64,000 nucleotides of DNA from Spirochaetota bacterium (GTDB lineage: Bacteria; Spirochaetota; UBA4802; UBA5550): contig JAFGBT010000001.1 of NCBI GenBank assembly GCA_016933025.1, forward strand, positions 62,001 through 126,000, given 5' to 3'. Made by a program: the position numbers and the translations under genes. Of the stretch, positions 25,818-34,875 are shown in pieces. The notes under the pieces were generated by a model. That model was given only the letters and a program-made list of their open reading frames with translations, did no database searches and was not told the origin of the DNA. Numbering within the stretch: position 1 is the first letter of the stretch; every line of letters starts with the position of its first letter.

Positions 25818-27260
25818 ATGAGAGTCCGATTCGCCCCGAGCCCCACCGGGTTCCTACACGTGGGCAACGCGAGGACGGCCATAGTGAATTACCTCTATGC
25901 CAGGAGCAATAACGCCCGGATGGTCCTCCGCATCGAGGACACCGACCTTGAACGGAGCACCAGGGAGTCCGAGGATTCTATTTTTCGAGACCTTTCCTGG
26001 CTCGGCATCCGATGGGACGAGGGGCCGGATCTCGGCGGTGAGTTCGGTCCCTACCGTCAGTCCGAGCGTTTCGATATATACCGCTCCTATACCGAGCGTC
26101 TGCTCGGCGAAGGCAACGCCTACCGCTGTTACTGCACCAAAGAGGAGCTGGATAGAATGAAAAAAGGGGGCGACGGCGAGGCTGAATCATACACGTACAG
26201 CGGCAGGTGCCGCAGCCTCACGGACGATGAGCGAAAGAAATTCGAGGCCGAAGGCCGTCCGTCCACCGTCCGCTTCAGGGTGCCGGACAATGTCTCGATC
26301 GTCGTTAACGACCGCATCAAGGGGCCCGTTGAATTCAACAGCAGCAACATCGGCGGCGATTTTATCATCGTCCGGTCGGACGGTGTGCCGGTTTTCAACT
26401 ATATCGTCATTATAGACGACACTCTCATGAAAATCAGCCTGGTCATCCGGGGTGACGACCACCTCTCCAACACTCCGAAGCAGCTCCTGGTTGCGAGGGC
26501 CCTGGGCCTCTCCGAGCCGGAATACGCCCACCTGCCACTCATCATGGGGCCAGACCGATCCAAGCTCTCCAAGCGGCACGGCATCACGTCGGTGGAGATG
26601 TACAGGAAGGAGGGATATCTCCCACATGCTCTCATGAACTACATGGCGATGCTCGGCTGGGCCTCCGAAAGCGGCGAAGAAATCCTGCCGATCGAGGATA
26701 TCATCAGACAGATCGATCTAAAAAAGCTTTCGAAAAACGCCCCGATCTTCGACTTCCAGAAGCTCCGGTGGATGAACGGCATGTATATCCGCGACTACCC
26801 GCTCGCAGACATCACCATACTCTTCATGCCGTATCTCGCCAATGCCGGCTACAACGTGGACGCAATTGACCGTACGCACCTGGAAACCGTTGTGTCGATA
26901 CTCCGGAGATACTGTGACATCCTGTCTGACATCGGGCACCTTGCCGGCATTTTTCTCGATGAGGTCTGCGTCCCCGATGAAGAAGCGGATGCCATGCTGA
27001 AAAGCGATGATGGGAAGAATGTCATCCGCGCCTCCCGCACTATTATTCGGGACAGATTGGATTCCGCGAACTTCGCGACAGGCCTTATCCCGGCCGTAAA
27101 GGGTGCAACGTCACTGAAAGGCAAGAGCTTTTTCATGCCGCTCAGGGCGATCATTACCGGGCGCCAGAAGGGCCCTGAGCTCGACCAGGTGATGGCGGTC
27201 ATCGGGTATGACAAATGCAAAATGAGGATTGAATACTGCCATGAACATTATTGCTCGTAG
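25818..27260 (+). CDS. gltX: Glutamyl-tRNA synthetase
   Basis: A 480-residue class I synthetase. MRVRFAPSPTGFLHVGNART carries the HIGH equivalent (HVGN), RIEDTD follows, and KMSKS appears as SKLSKRHG (about residue 253). CYCTKEEL and a later C suggest a bacterial zinc-binding insertion. The anticodon-binding helical domain fills residues 300-480. It charges tRNA-Glu. A glnS gene lies 1.6 kb away, so the GltX here can be discriminating. AAGGAG precedes the ATG. Confidence 0.98.
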   Translation: MRVRFAPSPTGFLHVGNARTAIVNYLYARSNNARMVLRIEDTDLERSTRESEDSIFRDLSWLGIRWDEGPDLGGEFGPYRQSERFDIYRSYTERLLGEGNAYRCYCTKEELDRMKKGGDGEAESYTYSGRCRSLTDDERKKFEAEGRPSTVRFRVPDNVSIVVNDRIKGPVEFNSSNIGGDFIIVRSDGVPVFNYIVIIDDTLMKISLVIRGDDHLSNTPKQLLVARALGLSEPEYAHLPLIMGPDRSKLSKRHGITSVEMYRKEGYLPHALMNYMAMLGWASESGEEILPIEDIIRQIDLKKLSKNAPIFDFQKLRWMNGMYIRDYPLADITILFMPYLANAGYNVDAIDRTHLETVVSILRRYCDILSDIGHLAGIFLDEVCVPDEEADAMLKSDDGKNVIRASRTIIRDRLDSANFATGLIPAVKGATSLKGKSFFMPLRAIITGRQKGPELDQVMAVIGYDKCKMRIEYCHEHYCS

Positions 27261-27981
27261 AATCTCCGCAACCCCTTTGCATCGCGGCATATTGAAAACA
27301 CTGGCATTAATCTGCGCGGTCATGGTGACGGCAGTCCCCTCATGCCGCAAGGGCGCCGACTCCATACCGACCGGAACCTGGAAATACCGCCTGCTGGTTA
27401 ACGGCGCCCCCCTTGGCTCCGCTGTTGTGAGCAACTCAAAAAGCGGCGGTCGGTACATCTCCTCGATGGAAATGCAGATGGACGCCGGATACGTCAGAAA
27501 CTGGACCAGCCAGAAGATCATAGAGACCATTGACTTCAGGCCGATCAGGCTCGAGATATGCAACAAAACGTTCCAGAACGGAGAAGATACTGAGATTAAA
27601 ACCGTGGCCGAATTCAACGGCGACACGGTAACCCTCGACACCGGTGAATCAAAATCGGTCATCACTATCAGCAGGCCGTTCATCCTTGAAGGCAATTACT
27701 TCATGAACGAACTGATTAAGACCGGTTTCAAGAAAGGGACCGTCATCAGAAACTACATATATGAACCGTCGGTCGATATTGAGGAGCCGGTCCTGGTCCT
27801 GGTCAAGGTCATCGGCAGGGAGAAAATCCTTGTCAACGATCATAAAAAAAGCCTGATTCATCTCGGTTTTTCAATCGAGAACATGAAGAACATCGACAGC
27901 TATATAGACGATGAGGGCATCACGCAGAAAACAATCATTACGATGCTGAACAACAGGCTGGAACTCATATTGGATAACTGA
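27241..27981 (+). CDS. Lipoprotein of unknown function (DUF3108-like pattern)
   Basis: A 246-residue protein overlapping the end of gltX by 20 bases. The N-terminus has a hydrophobic segment ending VMVTAVPSC, which would be a lipobox at Cys35, followed by RKGAD. The mature part is a long antiparallel beta series (GTWKYRLLVNGAPLGSAVVSNSKSGG, then LEICNKTFQNGEDTEIKTVAEF), which recalls DUF3108/LolA-like folds; this is only pattern similarity. With the following transglutaminase-like gene it may form a small envelope pair. Confidence 0.7.
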   Translation: MNIIARRISATPLHRGILKTLALICAVMVTAVPSCRKGADSIPTGTWKYRLLVNGAPLGSAVVSNSKSGGRYISSMEMQMDAGYVRNWTSQKIIETIDFRPIRLEICNKTFQNGEDTEIKTVAEFNGDTVTLDTGESKSVITISRPFILEGNYFMNELIKTGFKKGTVIRNYIYEPSVDIEEPVLVLVKVIGREKILVNDHKKSLIHLGFSIENMKNIDSYIDDEGITQKTIITMLNNRLELILDN

Positions 27982-27983
27982 AA

Positions 27984-28003
27984 GCGCGGTTTTCAAACCG
28001 CTC
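27984..28003. repeat. Intergenic palindrome, GCGCGGTT / AACCGCGC family, copy 2 (imperfect)
   Basis: GCGCGGTTT, two bases, AAACCGCTC: the arms match except for one base. It begins 3 bases after a stop codon and lies 15 bases before the next ATG. No T-tract follows. Confidence 0.5.
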
Positions 28004-28017
28004 CTGCGTGACCCGCT

Positions 28018-28794
28018 ATGATAAAAAAAATTATTATTTCATTCACCATCATTCTCCTGTCGGCAACGGTTTTCTCCTCCGACACCTTCAATTATTTCGT
28101 CAAAGTGAAAAACTTCAGGTCTTCGGTTTACTGGGACAGGACGTCCCGCTACCGGCTTATATCGTCCGATGAAGATTTCACGCTCGTTGAGACGTCATAC
28201 CAGAAGATCATCCGCCAGCGGGAGGAAGGGGATAAAAAAATAATCGAGATAAAAACATCCCGATGGCCTATGCCGGAAGATACCCCGGATAACCTTTCGG
28301 AATACCTTAAAGACACGCGTTTTTTAAGTCTCTCCTCCCCGGAAATAACAGCCGCGGCCAGGCGATTCAGGAAATCGCGGCATCCCGTCACGGCTATAGA
28401 GTATTTTGTATCCGATCACATTTCCGAAAAGACAATCGGCATACCGTTCCTTCCGGCTCGTACCATATACATCAAGAAAAAAGGCGACTGCACAGAGCAT
28501 ACCGTGTTAACCGTGGCCCTGCTCCGCAAGATACAGGTGCCGGCCCGTGCGGTGATTGGCATGCTCCTCGCCGACGAATTCATGGGGAAAAAAAATATTT
28601 TCGTCTACCACATGTGGGCGGAGGCGTGGGTCAAGGGGAGGTGGATTCTGGTCGACGCCGCCAAACCGTACGATAAATACGGCAACAGGTATGTCGCCCT
28701 TGCATACCATGACCTGAAGACAGAAGCTCCTGTTTCATACCTCCGTGCCGCATCCGCCGTGAGAGAGCTGACGGTGGAATATCTGGGAAAATGA
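28018..28794 (+). CDS. Exported transglutaminase-like cysteine protein
   Basis: A 258-residue protein with an N-terminal signal peptide (IIISFTIILLSATVFSS). The transglutaminase/NlpC-like core is in the second half: the Cys in KKKGDCTEHTVLTVALLRK (about residue 161), the His in VYHMWAEAWVKG, and the Asp in WILVDAA, in the right order for a Cys-His-Asp triad. It may cleave or cross-link periplasmic peptides, or act as a non-catalytic adaptor as some bacterial relatives do. Its predecessor gene is 36 bases upstream. Confidence 0.85.
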   Translation: MIKKIIISFTIILLSATVFSSDTFNYFVKVKNFRSSVYWDRTSRYRLISSDEDFTLVETSYQKIIRQREEGDKKIIEIKTSRWPMPEDTPDNLSEYLKDTRFLSLSSPEITAAARRFRKSRHPVTAIEYFVSDHISEKTIGIPFLPARTIYIKKKGDCTEHTVLTVALLRKIQVPARAVIGMLLADEFMGKKNIFVYHMWAEAWVKGRWILVDAAKPYDKYGNRYVALAYHDLKTEAPVSYLRAASAVRELTVEYLGK

Positions 28795-28845
28795 AGATAC
28801 GAGGCGTTCCCAGAGGCGTGAATAGGTGACCCCGCCCTCAAATCG

Positions 28846-30528
28846 TCAATTCTTGCCCTTGGTGTCCTTGAGCGTAACGGTCCTGTTCAGCACCGGTTTA
28901 CCCTCTTGGGAATCGGGATCGACGCAGAAGTATCCTATTCGCTCGAGCTGGAACCGGTCTCCGGGTCGAACGCCCGCGAGCGATGGCTCCGCCCGGCACT
29001 CATCAAGAATCATGAGGGAATCCTTATTCAAAAAACGGGTGAAATCCCCTTCGCCTGCGGCGTCTTCAGGGTCGGGGTCCGTGAAGAGATAGTCGTAAAG
29101 CCTCGCCGTCACCCCTATCGAGTGTTCCGCCGAGACCCAGTGTATTGTCCCCTTGACCTTGCGTCCGTCCTCCGACCAGCCCCCGCGCGTCGCAGGGTCG
29201 TAGGCGCAGCGGATTTCGGCAATCTCGCCAGTGGCGTCTTTCTCTACGGCGGTGCACTTCACATAGTAGGCGAACTTCAGCCGCACCTCTTTCCCCGGCG
29301 CAAGACGGAAAAACTTTGGCGGAGCCTCCTCCCGAAAATCATCGCGCTCTATGTAGATGACCCGTGAAAACGGCATGGTCCTGCTTCCCATCCCCTCGTC
29401 CTCGGGATTATTGACCGCCTCGAGCTCCTCGGTCTTCCCTTCCGGATAGTTCTCGATAACGACCTTCAGCGGATCAAGCACCGCCATGAAGCGGGGCGCC
29501 CGCTTGTTCAGGTCCTCCCGCAGGCAATGTTCCAGGAGCGCAACGTCGACTATGTTGTCAGCCTTGGCTACGCCGATCCTCTCGGCAAAGTCACGTATCG
29601 ACTCGGGGGTGTACCCTCGTCTTCTGAGGCCGGAGATGGTCGGCATCCGCGGGTCGTCCCATCCGTCAACGAACTTCGAGGCAACCAGCTCGAGCAACTT
29701 TCGCTTGCTCATCACCGTATAGGTCATGCTAAGGCGGGCAAACTCTATCTGGCGGGGCCGCACCCTGCCCTGCTCGGCGAGGTGGTCGAGGAACCAGTCG
29801 TAGAGAGGACGGTGCGCCTCAAACTCTAACGTACATATCGAATGTGTGATGCCCTCGATATAATCGGACTGGCCGTGAGCAAAATCGTACATCGGATAAA
29901 TGCACCAGTCGTTTCCGGTCCGCTGATGTTCGGCCCTCTTGATGCGGTAGAGCACCGGGTCTCGCAAATTCATGTTCGGCGAGGCCATGTTGATTCTGGC
30001 CCTCAGCGTTCTGGAGCCGTCAGGGAATTCCCCCGCCCTCATGCGCTCGAACAGGTCGAGGTTCTCCTCAACGCTCCTCGTTCGCCCGGGGCTCTCGGTT
30101 CCCGGCACCGAGGGCGTGCCGCGTGTCGCGGATACCTCTTCTGGCGTCATGTCGCAGACATACGCGAGGCCCTTCCTGATCAGGAGAAGCCCCCACTGAT
30201 AGAGCTGTTCAAAATAGTCCGATGCATAATAAAGATTCTCGCCCCAGTCGAATCCGAGCCACCTGACATCGTTGATTATCGATTCGATGTATTCCATCTC
30301 TTCTTTCTCCGGATTGGTATCGTCCATACGCAGATGGCACCGTCCGGCGTACTGCTTCGCGAGGCCGAAATTTATGCATATCGATTTGGCGTGTCCGATA
30401 TGGAGATAGCCGTTGGGCTCCGGGGGGAAGCGAGTCACCACCCGCCCTTCATTTTTGTTATTTTTGATATCCTCATCGATGATATCTTTTATGAAATTGG
30501 ATCGTGAAGTCCTTTCTTCTTTTTCCAT
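28846..30528 (-). CDS. glnS: Glutaminyl-tRNA synthetase
   Basis: A 560-residue Gln[29 protein letters not shown] holds the HIGH motif, [10 protein letters not shown] follows, and KMSKS is VMSKRKL. The C-terminal anticodon domain includes [24 protein letters not shown] and the beta-barrels to the end. It charges tRNA-Gln directly, in place of the GatCAB route. GlnS is thought to have entered bacteria from eukaryotes and is patchy outside proteobacteria. ATG 30528 with GAGG upstream is used rather than an upstream in-frame codon. Confidence 0.97.
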   Translation of the reverse strand: MEKEERTSRSNFIKDIIDEDIKNNKNEGRVVTRFPPEPNGYLHIGHAKSICINFGLAKQYAGRCHLRMDDTNPEKEEMEYIESIINDVRWLGFDWGENLYYASDYFEQLYQWGLLLIRKGLAYVCDMTPEEVSATRGTPSVPGTESPGRTRSVEENLDLFERMRAGEFPDGSRTLRARINMASPNMNLRDPVLYRIKRAEHQRTGNDWCIYPMYDFAHGQSDYIEGITHSICTLEFEAHRPLYDWFLDHLAEQGRVRPRQIEFARLSMTYTVMSKRKLLELVASKFVDGWDDPRMPTISGLRRRGYTPESIRDFAERIGVAKADNIVDVALLEHCLREDLNKRAPRFMAVLDPLKVVIENYPEGKTEELEAVNNPEDEGMGSRTMPFSRVIYIERDDFREEAPPKFFRLAPGKEVRLKFAYYVKCTAVEKDATGEIAEIRCAYDPATRGGWSEDGRKVKGTIHWVSAEHSIGVTARLYDYLFTDPDPEDAAGEGDFTRFLNKDSLMILDECRAEPSLAGVRPGDRFQLERIGYFCVDPDSQEGKPVLNRTVTLKDTKGKN

Positions 30529-30721
30529 CCCGCAAACCTCTGATCTTATTACATGACTGTGCCCTCCTGCCGGGCTCTTCAAGTCAAAAACACAATGCGC
30601 GACCCGCTGATGTCAATCAATATACTGCTCTATCATGTATAGGCTGAATATATACTACTCCCGCGACGATTTTTTACATTCCCGTTACGTATCGGGCCGT
30701 TTTATGCCGGACTGAATTCAT

Positions 30722-31297
30722 TCAACCGTATACCGAAAGCGAGGTCTTCCCGAATTTCCTGGTCCTTTTTAGGCGGTAGTGTCCATATTCTTCATCGAGT
30801 ATATTTCCATGATAATGTTGTATGATTACCGATCCGTCCTCTTCCAATATTCCCGAATCCGCGATGGCTCCCATTATTTCACCAAACCGCCAGGAAAGAT
30901 TGTCCTCCCGCCGGTACGGGGGATCCAAAAAGATAATACTTACGGTTATCTTCCTCCGCCTCGCGAACTCCAGAGCGCGCTTGTCGTCAAGATTGAGAAG
31001 GATCGGCTGCCTCGAGAGGCTTATACCCTCAAGCCAGGACTGTATGAACCGGAACCGCTGCATGTCCGGCTCATTGATGATAGTCGGATCAGCGCCCCTG
31101 CTCAGGGCCTCTATCCCCACCTGGCCTGACCCTGCATAGAGGTCGAGAAAACCCCTGGCGTTGAGCCACTCGCCGGCCATCGAGAATAAGGCTCCCTTTA
31201 TTTTCTGGGTTGTGATATCCGCGTTGCCGAACTTCCTGTTTGAAAAAGGGATCACCCGTCCCTTCAGTTCGCCGGCGATTATCTTTACGCCCTCCAT
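30722..31297 (-). CDS. rsmD: 16S rRNA (guanine966-N2)-methyltransferase RsmD
   Basis: A 191-residue SAM-dependent methyltransferase. IIAGELKGRVIPFS, ITTQKIKGALFSM (the TxxxVREALF-like helix), LDLYAGSGQVGIEALSRGA for SAM binding, and the catalytic FLDPPY near residue 124 fit RsmD. It modifies G966 of 16S rRNA in the small subunit head. It starts 1 base after the DUF1858 gene and is coupled to it. Confidence 0.9.
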   Translation of the reverse strand: MEGVKIIAGELKGRVIPFSNRKFGNADITTQKIKGALFSMAGEWLNARGFLDLYAGSGQVGIEALSRGADPTIINEPDMQRFRFIQSWLEGISLSRQPILLNLDDKRALEFARRRKITVSIIFLDPPYRREDNLSWRFGEIMGAIADSGILEEDGSVIIQHYHGNILDEEYGHYRLKRTRKFGKTSLSVYG

Positions 31298-31298
31298 C

Positions 31299-31508
31299 TC
31301 ATTCCTGCGCCCCGTTCAGCTCGTCCACGAATTCTTTCACGTCCATACCATTGCAGATGGCTATCTTCTCTATGGTCTCCTCAGTTATTCCCCTGCAACC
31401 CGGACAATACAGGTTGTGTTTTTTGAATACAGCCAATACGCTCCGGGAAGACTTCAAGGCATCTGTGGCTTTTGTATTCCTTGTTATCTTCATTGCTGCT
31501 TCTTCCAT
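31299..31508 (-). CDS. DUF1858 small protein
   Basis: A 69-residue DUF1858 protein: ITRNTKATDALKSSRSVLAVFKKHNLYCPGCRGITEETIEKIA. The CxxC (CPGC) after a hydrophobic helix is the family hallmark, and the same unit occurs at the N-terminus of hybrid-cluster and other redox proteins. The function of the stand-alone form is unknown to me; a metal-cluster or redox role is an inference. It is coupled to rsmD. A second copy is at 45989-46204. Confidence 0.85.
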   Translation of the reverse strand: MEEAAMKITRNTKATDALKSSRSVLAVFKKHNLYCPGCRGITEETIEKIAICNGMDVKEFVDELNGAQE

Positions 31509-31593
31509 TTAAAGAAATTATATCGGCTGAATAGTTAAAAACCTTGTAGATTCATTCGTCAAGATAATTAAGTGCGCCTTGTGAATAAAATGC

Positions 31594-31621
31594 TTGAAAA
31601 AAAAAGGCGTGCTATTAATAG
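31594..31621 (+). promoter_or_regulatory. Possible promoter of rpmB
   Basis: TTGAAA (31594-31599), 16 bases, TAATAG (31616-31621). This would give a leader of about 80 bases that contains the palindrome at 31657-31676. Confidence 0.35.
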
Positions 31622-31656
31622 TGTCAACTCAGATTAATGACTATCTGCCTTAACGG

Positions 31657-31676
31657 CGCAACGGGCGCCCGTTGCG
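31657..31676 (+). promoter_or_regulatory. Perfect palindrome in the rpmB leader
   Basis: CGCAACGGGC is followed directly by its reverse complement GCCCGTTGCG, 35 bases before the rpmB ATG. In RNA it would form a stable hairpin upstream of the AAGGAAA ribosome-binding site. There is no T-tract. Confidence 0.45.
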
Positions 31677-31711
31677 ATATTGGCAAGTAACTATATAAAA
31701 AAGGAAATACC

Positions 31712-31900
31712 ATGGCTAAATGTGATATTTGCGGCAAGTCAATTCAAGTGGGGAACAATGTGAGCCACTCGAACAAGAAGACCAAAAAAATCTGGCGCCC
31801 CAACGTGAAAAAAATCAAGGTCCTGGAAAACAACCGTGCGGTCAGAAAATACGTCTGCACCCGTTGTATCAGATCCGGCAAGGTACAGAAGGCAATTTAA
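31712..31900 (+). CDS. rpmB: 50S ribosomal protein L28
   Basis: A 62-residue L28: MAKCDICGKSIQVGNNVSHSN, then TKKIWRPNVKKIKV and RKYVCTRCIRSGKV. It keeps both zinc-binding Cys pairs (CDIC and CTRC), so it is the C+ form. L28 binds 23S rRNA on the large subunit. The ribosome-binding site AAAAAGGAAA is 5 bases from the ATG. Confidence 0.97.
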   Translation: MAKCDICGKSIQVGNNVSHSNKKTKKIWRPNVKKIKVLENNRAVRKYVCTRCIRSGKVQKAI

Positions 31901-31921
31901 CACGGGCTCCCTACCGCGTAA

Positions 31922-32821
31922 TCAGCGGGAACCGTACTCTATCAGCAAATCGCGGATAAGCGAGGCGCCCCGTGGCAGGCGCCTGTTTTTAGAACTAACG
32001 AAATAGAACTCCCTGCCGACCGAAAACCCTTTTATATCGATCACTTTCAATGTTTTCTGTCTAATTTCACGCTCAATAGCGATACGCGAAATGAACGAAA
32101 CGCCTATCCCTGCGGCGATCGACTCTTTTATTCCGTCTGTCGACGAGCATTCCATCACGACCGTAAGGTCCGATGGGGTGATTCCAATGGTGCCAAGGCC
32201 GTCTTCATATGTCTTCCTTGTGCCGGAACCGGGCTCACGGATGATGAATTGCATCCTGGCGAGATCGTCCGGCTGCACCCGATCCGGCGATCCCTTGAAG
32301 CCTACCAGTACTATTTGATCACGGCAAACCGGAGTGTACGAAAGGGAATGCTGACGGTACTCCTTGCCCACAACCCCTGCGTCAGCACGGCCTTCCTTAA
32401 CCATCTCGACCGCTTCCCTGCTGTCCACTACCGCCACGCGGTATGATATATCCCGATGTTTTTTATTCACTGATGCCAGGATTTTCGGAAGAATATACGC
32501 CGCCGGGATGGTGCTCGCCGCAATTGTCGTGAGTCCGCCAGCAAAACCGCCGTCGAGCTCCGAGGACAGCGAATCAAGTCCTGCGAAAAGCCTTTCGCAA
32601 AAAGCCTGGAAAATCCGCCCTTCATCAGTGAGAAGAATCTCTTTTGTCTTCCTGTTTATCAGCTTCACGCCGAGCGCCTTCTCCAGCTGGCCGACATGAT
32701 GGCTGACAGTGGCCTGCCCCACCCGGAGCTTTCTCGATGCGGCCGTGAAGCTGTTTTCGTTTATAACCGTCAGGAAAGAGCGGAGCTGCCTGATGTCGAA
32801 ATTGAATTCCCTGTTTTTCAT
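31922..32821 (-). CDS. LysR family transcriptional regulator
   Basis: A 299-residue LysR regulator. Residues 9-67 form the winged helix-turn-helix (DIRQLRSFLTVINENSFTAASRKLRVGQATVSHHVGQLEKALG). Residues 95-295 are the two-lobed effector domain (TIAASTIPAAYILPKIL, SREAVEMVKEGRADAGVVG, and SIAAGIGVSFISR). It most resembles CysB/CbbR-like members. The convergent rpmB and the upstream YlbF gene give no clue to its target. Confidence 0.92.
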   Translation of the reverse strand: MKNREFNFDIRQLRSFLTVINENSFTAASRKLRVGQATVSHHVGQLEKALGVKLINRKTKEILLTDEGRIFQAFCERLFAGLDSLSSELDGGFAGGLTTIAASTIPAAYILPKILASVNKKHRDISYRVAVVDSREAVEMVKEGRADAGVVGKEYRQHSLSYTPVCRDQIVLVGFKGSPDRVQPDDLARMQFIIREPGSGTRKTYEDGLGTIGITPSDLTVVMECSSTDGIKESIAAGIGVSFISRIAIEREIRQKTLKVIDIKGFSVGREFYFVSSKNRRLPRGASLIRDLLIEYGSR

Positions 32822-32908
32822 ACACTCTCACATGCCATTCTTGTATTACCATACTAAGAGATGCTATTTATTAAAAAACGGCTTGGTTCGGAATTAAGCA
32901 TTGTGACG

Positions 32909-33241
32909 TCATGTTTGATCGTCACCGCCCAATTCGTCCTGTATCATGAGGAGTAGTTCAAGATATGCCTGCTGGGATTTCAGGAATCTCATTATAGCAT
33001 CATTGTGTGATACCATCGCCGACAGGCTGGCGACATGCTCTTCTTCGAACTTTTCGATAATATCACCCATATCGCGGCGTTCCTGCAACTCACGCGCGGC
33101 CGCCAGGAATTCATCGAGTATTTTCCGGGAATCGCCGTCCGCATCAAGGGCATCGCTTAATGCGCGGTAATTACCGTATATGCTGGTCTCCCTGATCAAT
33201 CTGCCCAGCTCTCCAGCCTTTCCGAGTATTTCATCCACCAT
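32909..33241 (-). CDS. YlbF family protein
   Basis: A 110-residue helical protein of the YlbF/YmcA (Com_YlbF) group: ILGKAGELGRLIRETSIYGNYRALSDALDADGDSRKILDEF at the start, and DAIMRFLKSQQAYLELLLMIQDEL at the end. In Bacillus, relatives form an iron-sulfur complex with YaaT that modulates RNase Y and development. No YaaT gene is nearby. The identification is at family level. Confidence 0.8.
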   Translation of the reverse strand: MVDEILGKAGELGRLIRETSIYGNYRALSDALDADGDSRKILDEFLAAARELQERRDMGDIIEKFEEEHVASLSAMVSHNDAIMRFLKSQQAYLELLLMIQDELGGDDQT

Positions 33242-33481
33242 ACCACCTCTCTATATATAATAATCTCCGCGCCTTAAAATTAATCAAGATTATTTTATGA
33301 AATTAATCCATACGGCGCCTTCCACGGCCTTTGGCTCCCAATTCGAAAACTTTCTCGCCTGCGAGACTCTTTTTGTTTGACAATTTCCATTACGCACGTA
33401 TATTTAACCCCATTCAACGGGCGCTCATTAATATGCCGGATTCGTTCCGGGCCTGAATTTGCATACACCATGGAGATAATG

Positions 33482-33838
33482 ATGGCGGAGCAGAAGGAAA
33501 TACTTGAAGACGAGAACAAAATCGACACGGTCATTGCCGATGACATTTCATTCAAGGGAAGCATGAAATTCAAGAACTCGCTAAAGATAAAGGGTTCTTT
33601 CGAAGGTAAAATTGAGACGGACGGACAGCTGATAATAGGACGAGAGGCCAAGGTAAGCGCCGATATCAGGGCAAGTGAAGTAAACATAAGCGGCGTATTT
33701 TCCGGTAAAATAAAGGCCTTGAAAAAAATCGACCTTTTCAAGAAAAGCAAATCAAACGGGGACCTCGTGACCCCCGAATTGAACATAGAATCAGGGTCCA
33801 TATTCAACGGCACCTGCATCATGGAAGACAAGGACTGA
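33482..33838 (+). CDS. Bactofilin
   Basis: A 118-residue bactofilin (DUF583). The beta-helix core has the repeat wording FKGSMKFKNSLKIKGSFEGKIETDGQLIIGREAKVSADIRASEVNISGVFSGKI, followed by ELNIESGSIFNGTC. Bactofilins polymerise into filaments without nucleotide and organise cell-wall or polar structures. GGAG precedes ATG 33482 by six bases, which selects it over the other in-frame Met codons at 33470 and 33479. Confidence 0.93.
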   Translation: MAEQKEILEDENKIDTVIADDISFKGSMKFKNSLKIKGSFEGKIETDGQLIIGREAKVSADIRASEVNISGVFSGKIKALKKIDLFKKSKSNGDLVTPELNIESGSIFNGTCIMEDKD

Positions 33839-33863
33839 CGACTTTCCATTCCGGCACAAAAAA

Positions 33864-33885
33864 GGCGCGGCTTTAAAACCGCGCC
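33864..33885. terminator. Bidirectional terminator between bactofilin and etfA (palindrome family copy 3)
   Basis: GGCGCGG, 8 bases, CCGCGCC, flanked by A6 on the left and T6 on the right, so it can stop both converging transcripts. Its arms share GCGCGG / CCGCGC with the palindromes at 11941, 27984 and 37701. Confidence 0.85.
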
Positions 33886-33911
33886 TTTTTTGTGCGATTC
33901 GATATTAAATT

Positions 33912-34862
33912 CTACAGCTTCTCTTTCATTGCCGGGATGACCTCAAAAAGGTCTCCCACGATTCCGTAGGTCGCTATATTGAAGATCGGCGCCTCCGGGT
34001 CCTTGTTGATGGCGACAATGCATTTCGAGCCTTTCATCCCAGCAACGTGCTGGATTGCGCCCGAAATCCCGGCCGCGATATAGAGGTCCGGCGCAACGGT
34101 TTTGCCGGACTGCCCGACCTGGCGGGCCGCATCAGTCCAGCCTGAGTCGATGACCGGACGTGATCCGGCATATTCGCCGCCGAGCTTCTGGGCGAGGCTT
34201 ACAATAACGTCCTTGTACTTGTCGGCGTCTTTGCAACCACGACCTCCGGAGACGATGACCTTGGCCTGGGATATGTCGACGGCTCCCGCCATCGTTTCTA
34301 TGATCCCTTTGGACTTAGTCCTGACGTTGCTGATGCTCGCGGAAACCGAGGATACCGCGCCCGCTCCGCCGGCCGCTTCCATGTCGTAAGCACCTTTTTC
34401 AAAGGTGACCACGAACTTGTCTGTGTTTACTTTTTTCTCTTCCTGGATCTTTCCGTTGTAGGTGTTGCGGGTAAATATGACCGCACCGCCCTCTACCCTG
34501 GCCTTGTTGCAGTTCGACACGATGCCGGCGTCAATCGCCATGGCGACCTTCGCCGCGTAGTCTACGCCGTCATATGAGTGGGCCACGATGACGCCCTTTA
34601 CGTCCTGCGCGTCGACCACGGCCTTGATGGCCTGGGTATACCCGTCCGACGTATAGACCTCAAGTGCCGCATCGGCCACTGAAAATACTGTGGGAATATA
34701 TTTCGCGACTTCCTTCGCAATAGAATCGTCCTTACCCATAACGGCCGCGGCAGGCTCTGCGCCCATCGCCGATGCAATTTCTTTTGCGGCCTTGCAGAGT
34801 TCAAGGGAGGCGTCGGTCAATTTCCCGTTTCTGTGTTCGGCTATTGCTAATATCTTTGCCAT
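33912..34862 (-). CDS. etfA: Electron transfer flavoprotein alpha subunit
   Basis: A 316-residue EtfA. The C-terminal FAD domain carries [55 protein letters not shown] and [22 protein letters not shown], all invariant-type segments. With EtfB it carries electrons between acyl-CoA or other dehydrogenases and the membrane quinone pool. It follows etfB by 13 bases. Two partial N-terminal domain motifs ([13 protein letters not shown]) are normal. Confidence 0.97.
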   Translation of the reverse strand: MAKILAIAEHRNGKLTDASLELCKAAKEIASAMGAEPAAAVMGKDDSIAKEVAKYIPTVFSVADAALEVYTSDGYTQAIKAVVDAQDVKGVIVAHSYDGVDYAAKVAMAIDAGIVSNCNKARVEGGAVIFTRNTYNGKIQEEKKVNTDKFVVTFEKGAYDMEAAGGAGAVSSVSASISNVRTKSKGIIETMAGAVDISQAKVIVSGGRGCKDADKYKDVIVSLAQKLGGEYAGSRPVIDSGWTDAARQVGQSGKTVAPDLYIAAGISGAIQHVAGMKGSKCIVAINKDPEAPIFNIATYGIVGDLFEVIPAMKEKL

Positions 34863-34875
34863 AGTTGCTCCCTCC

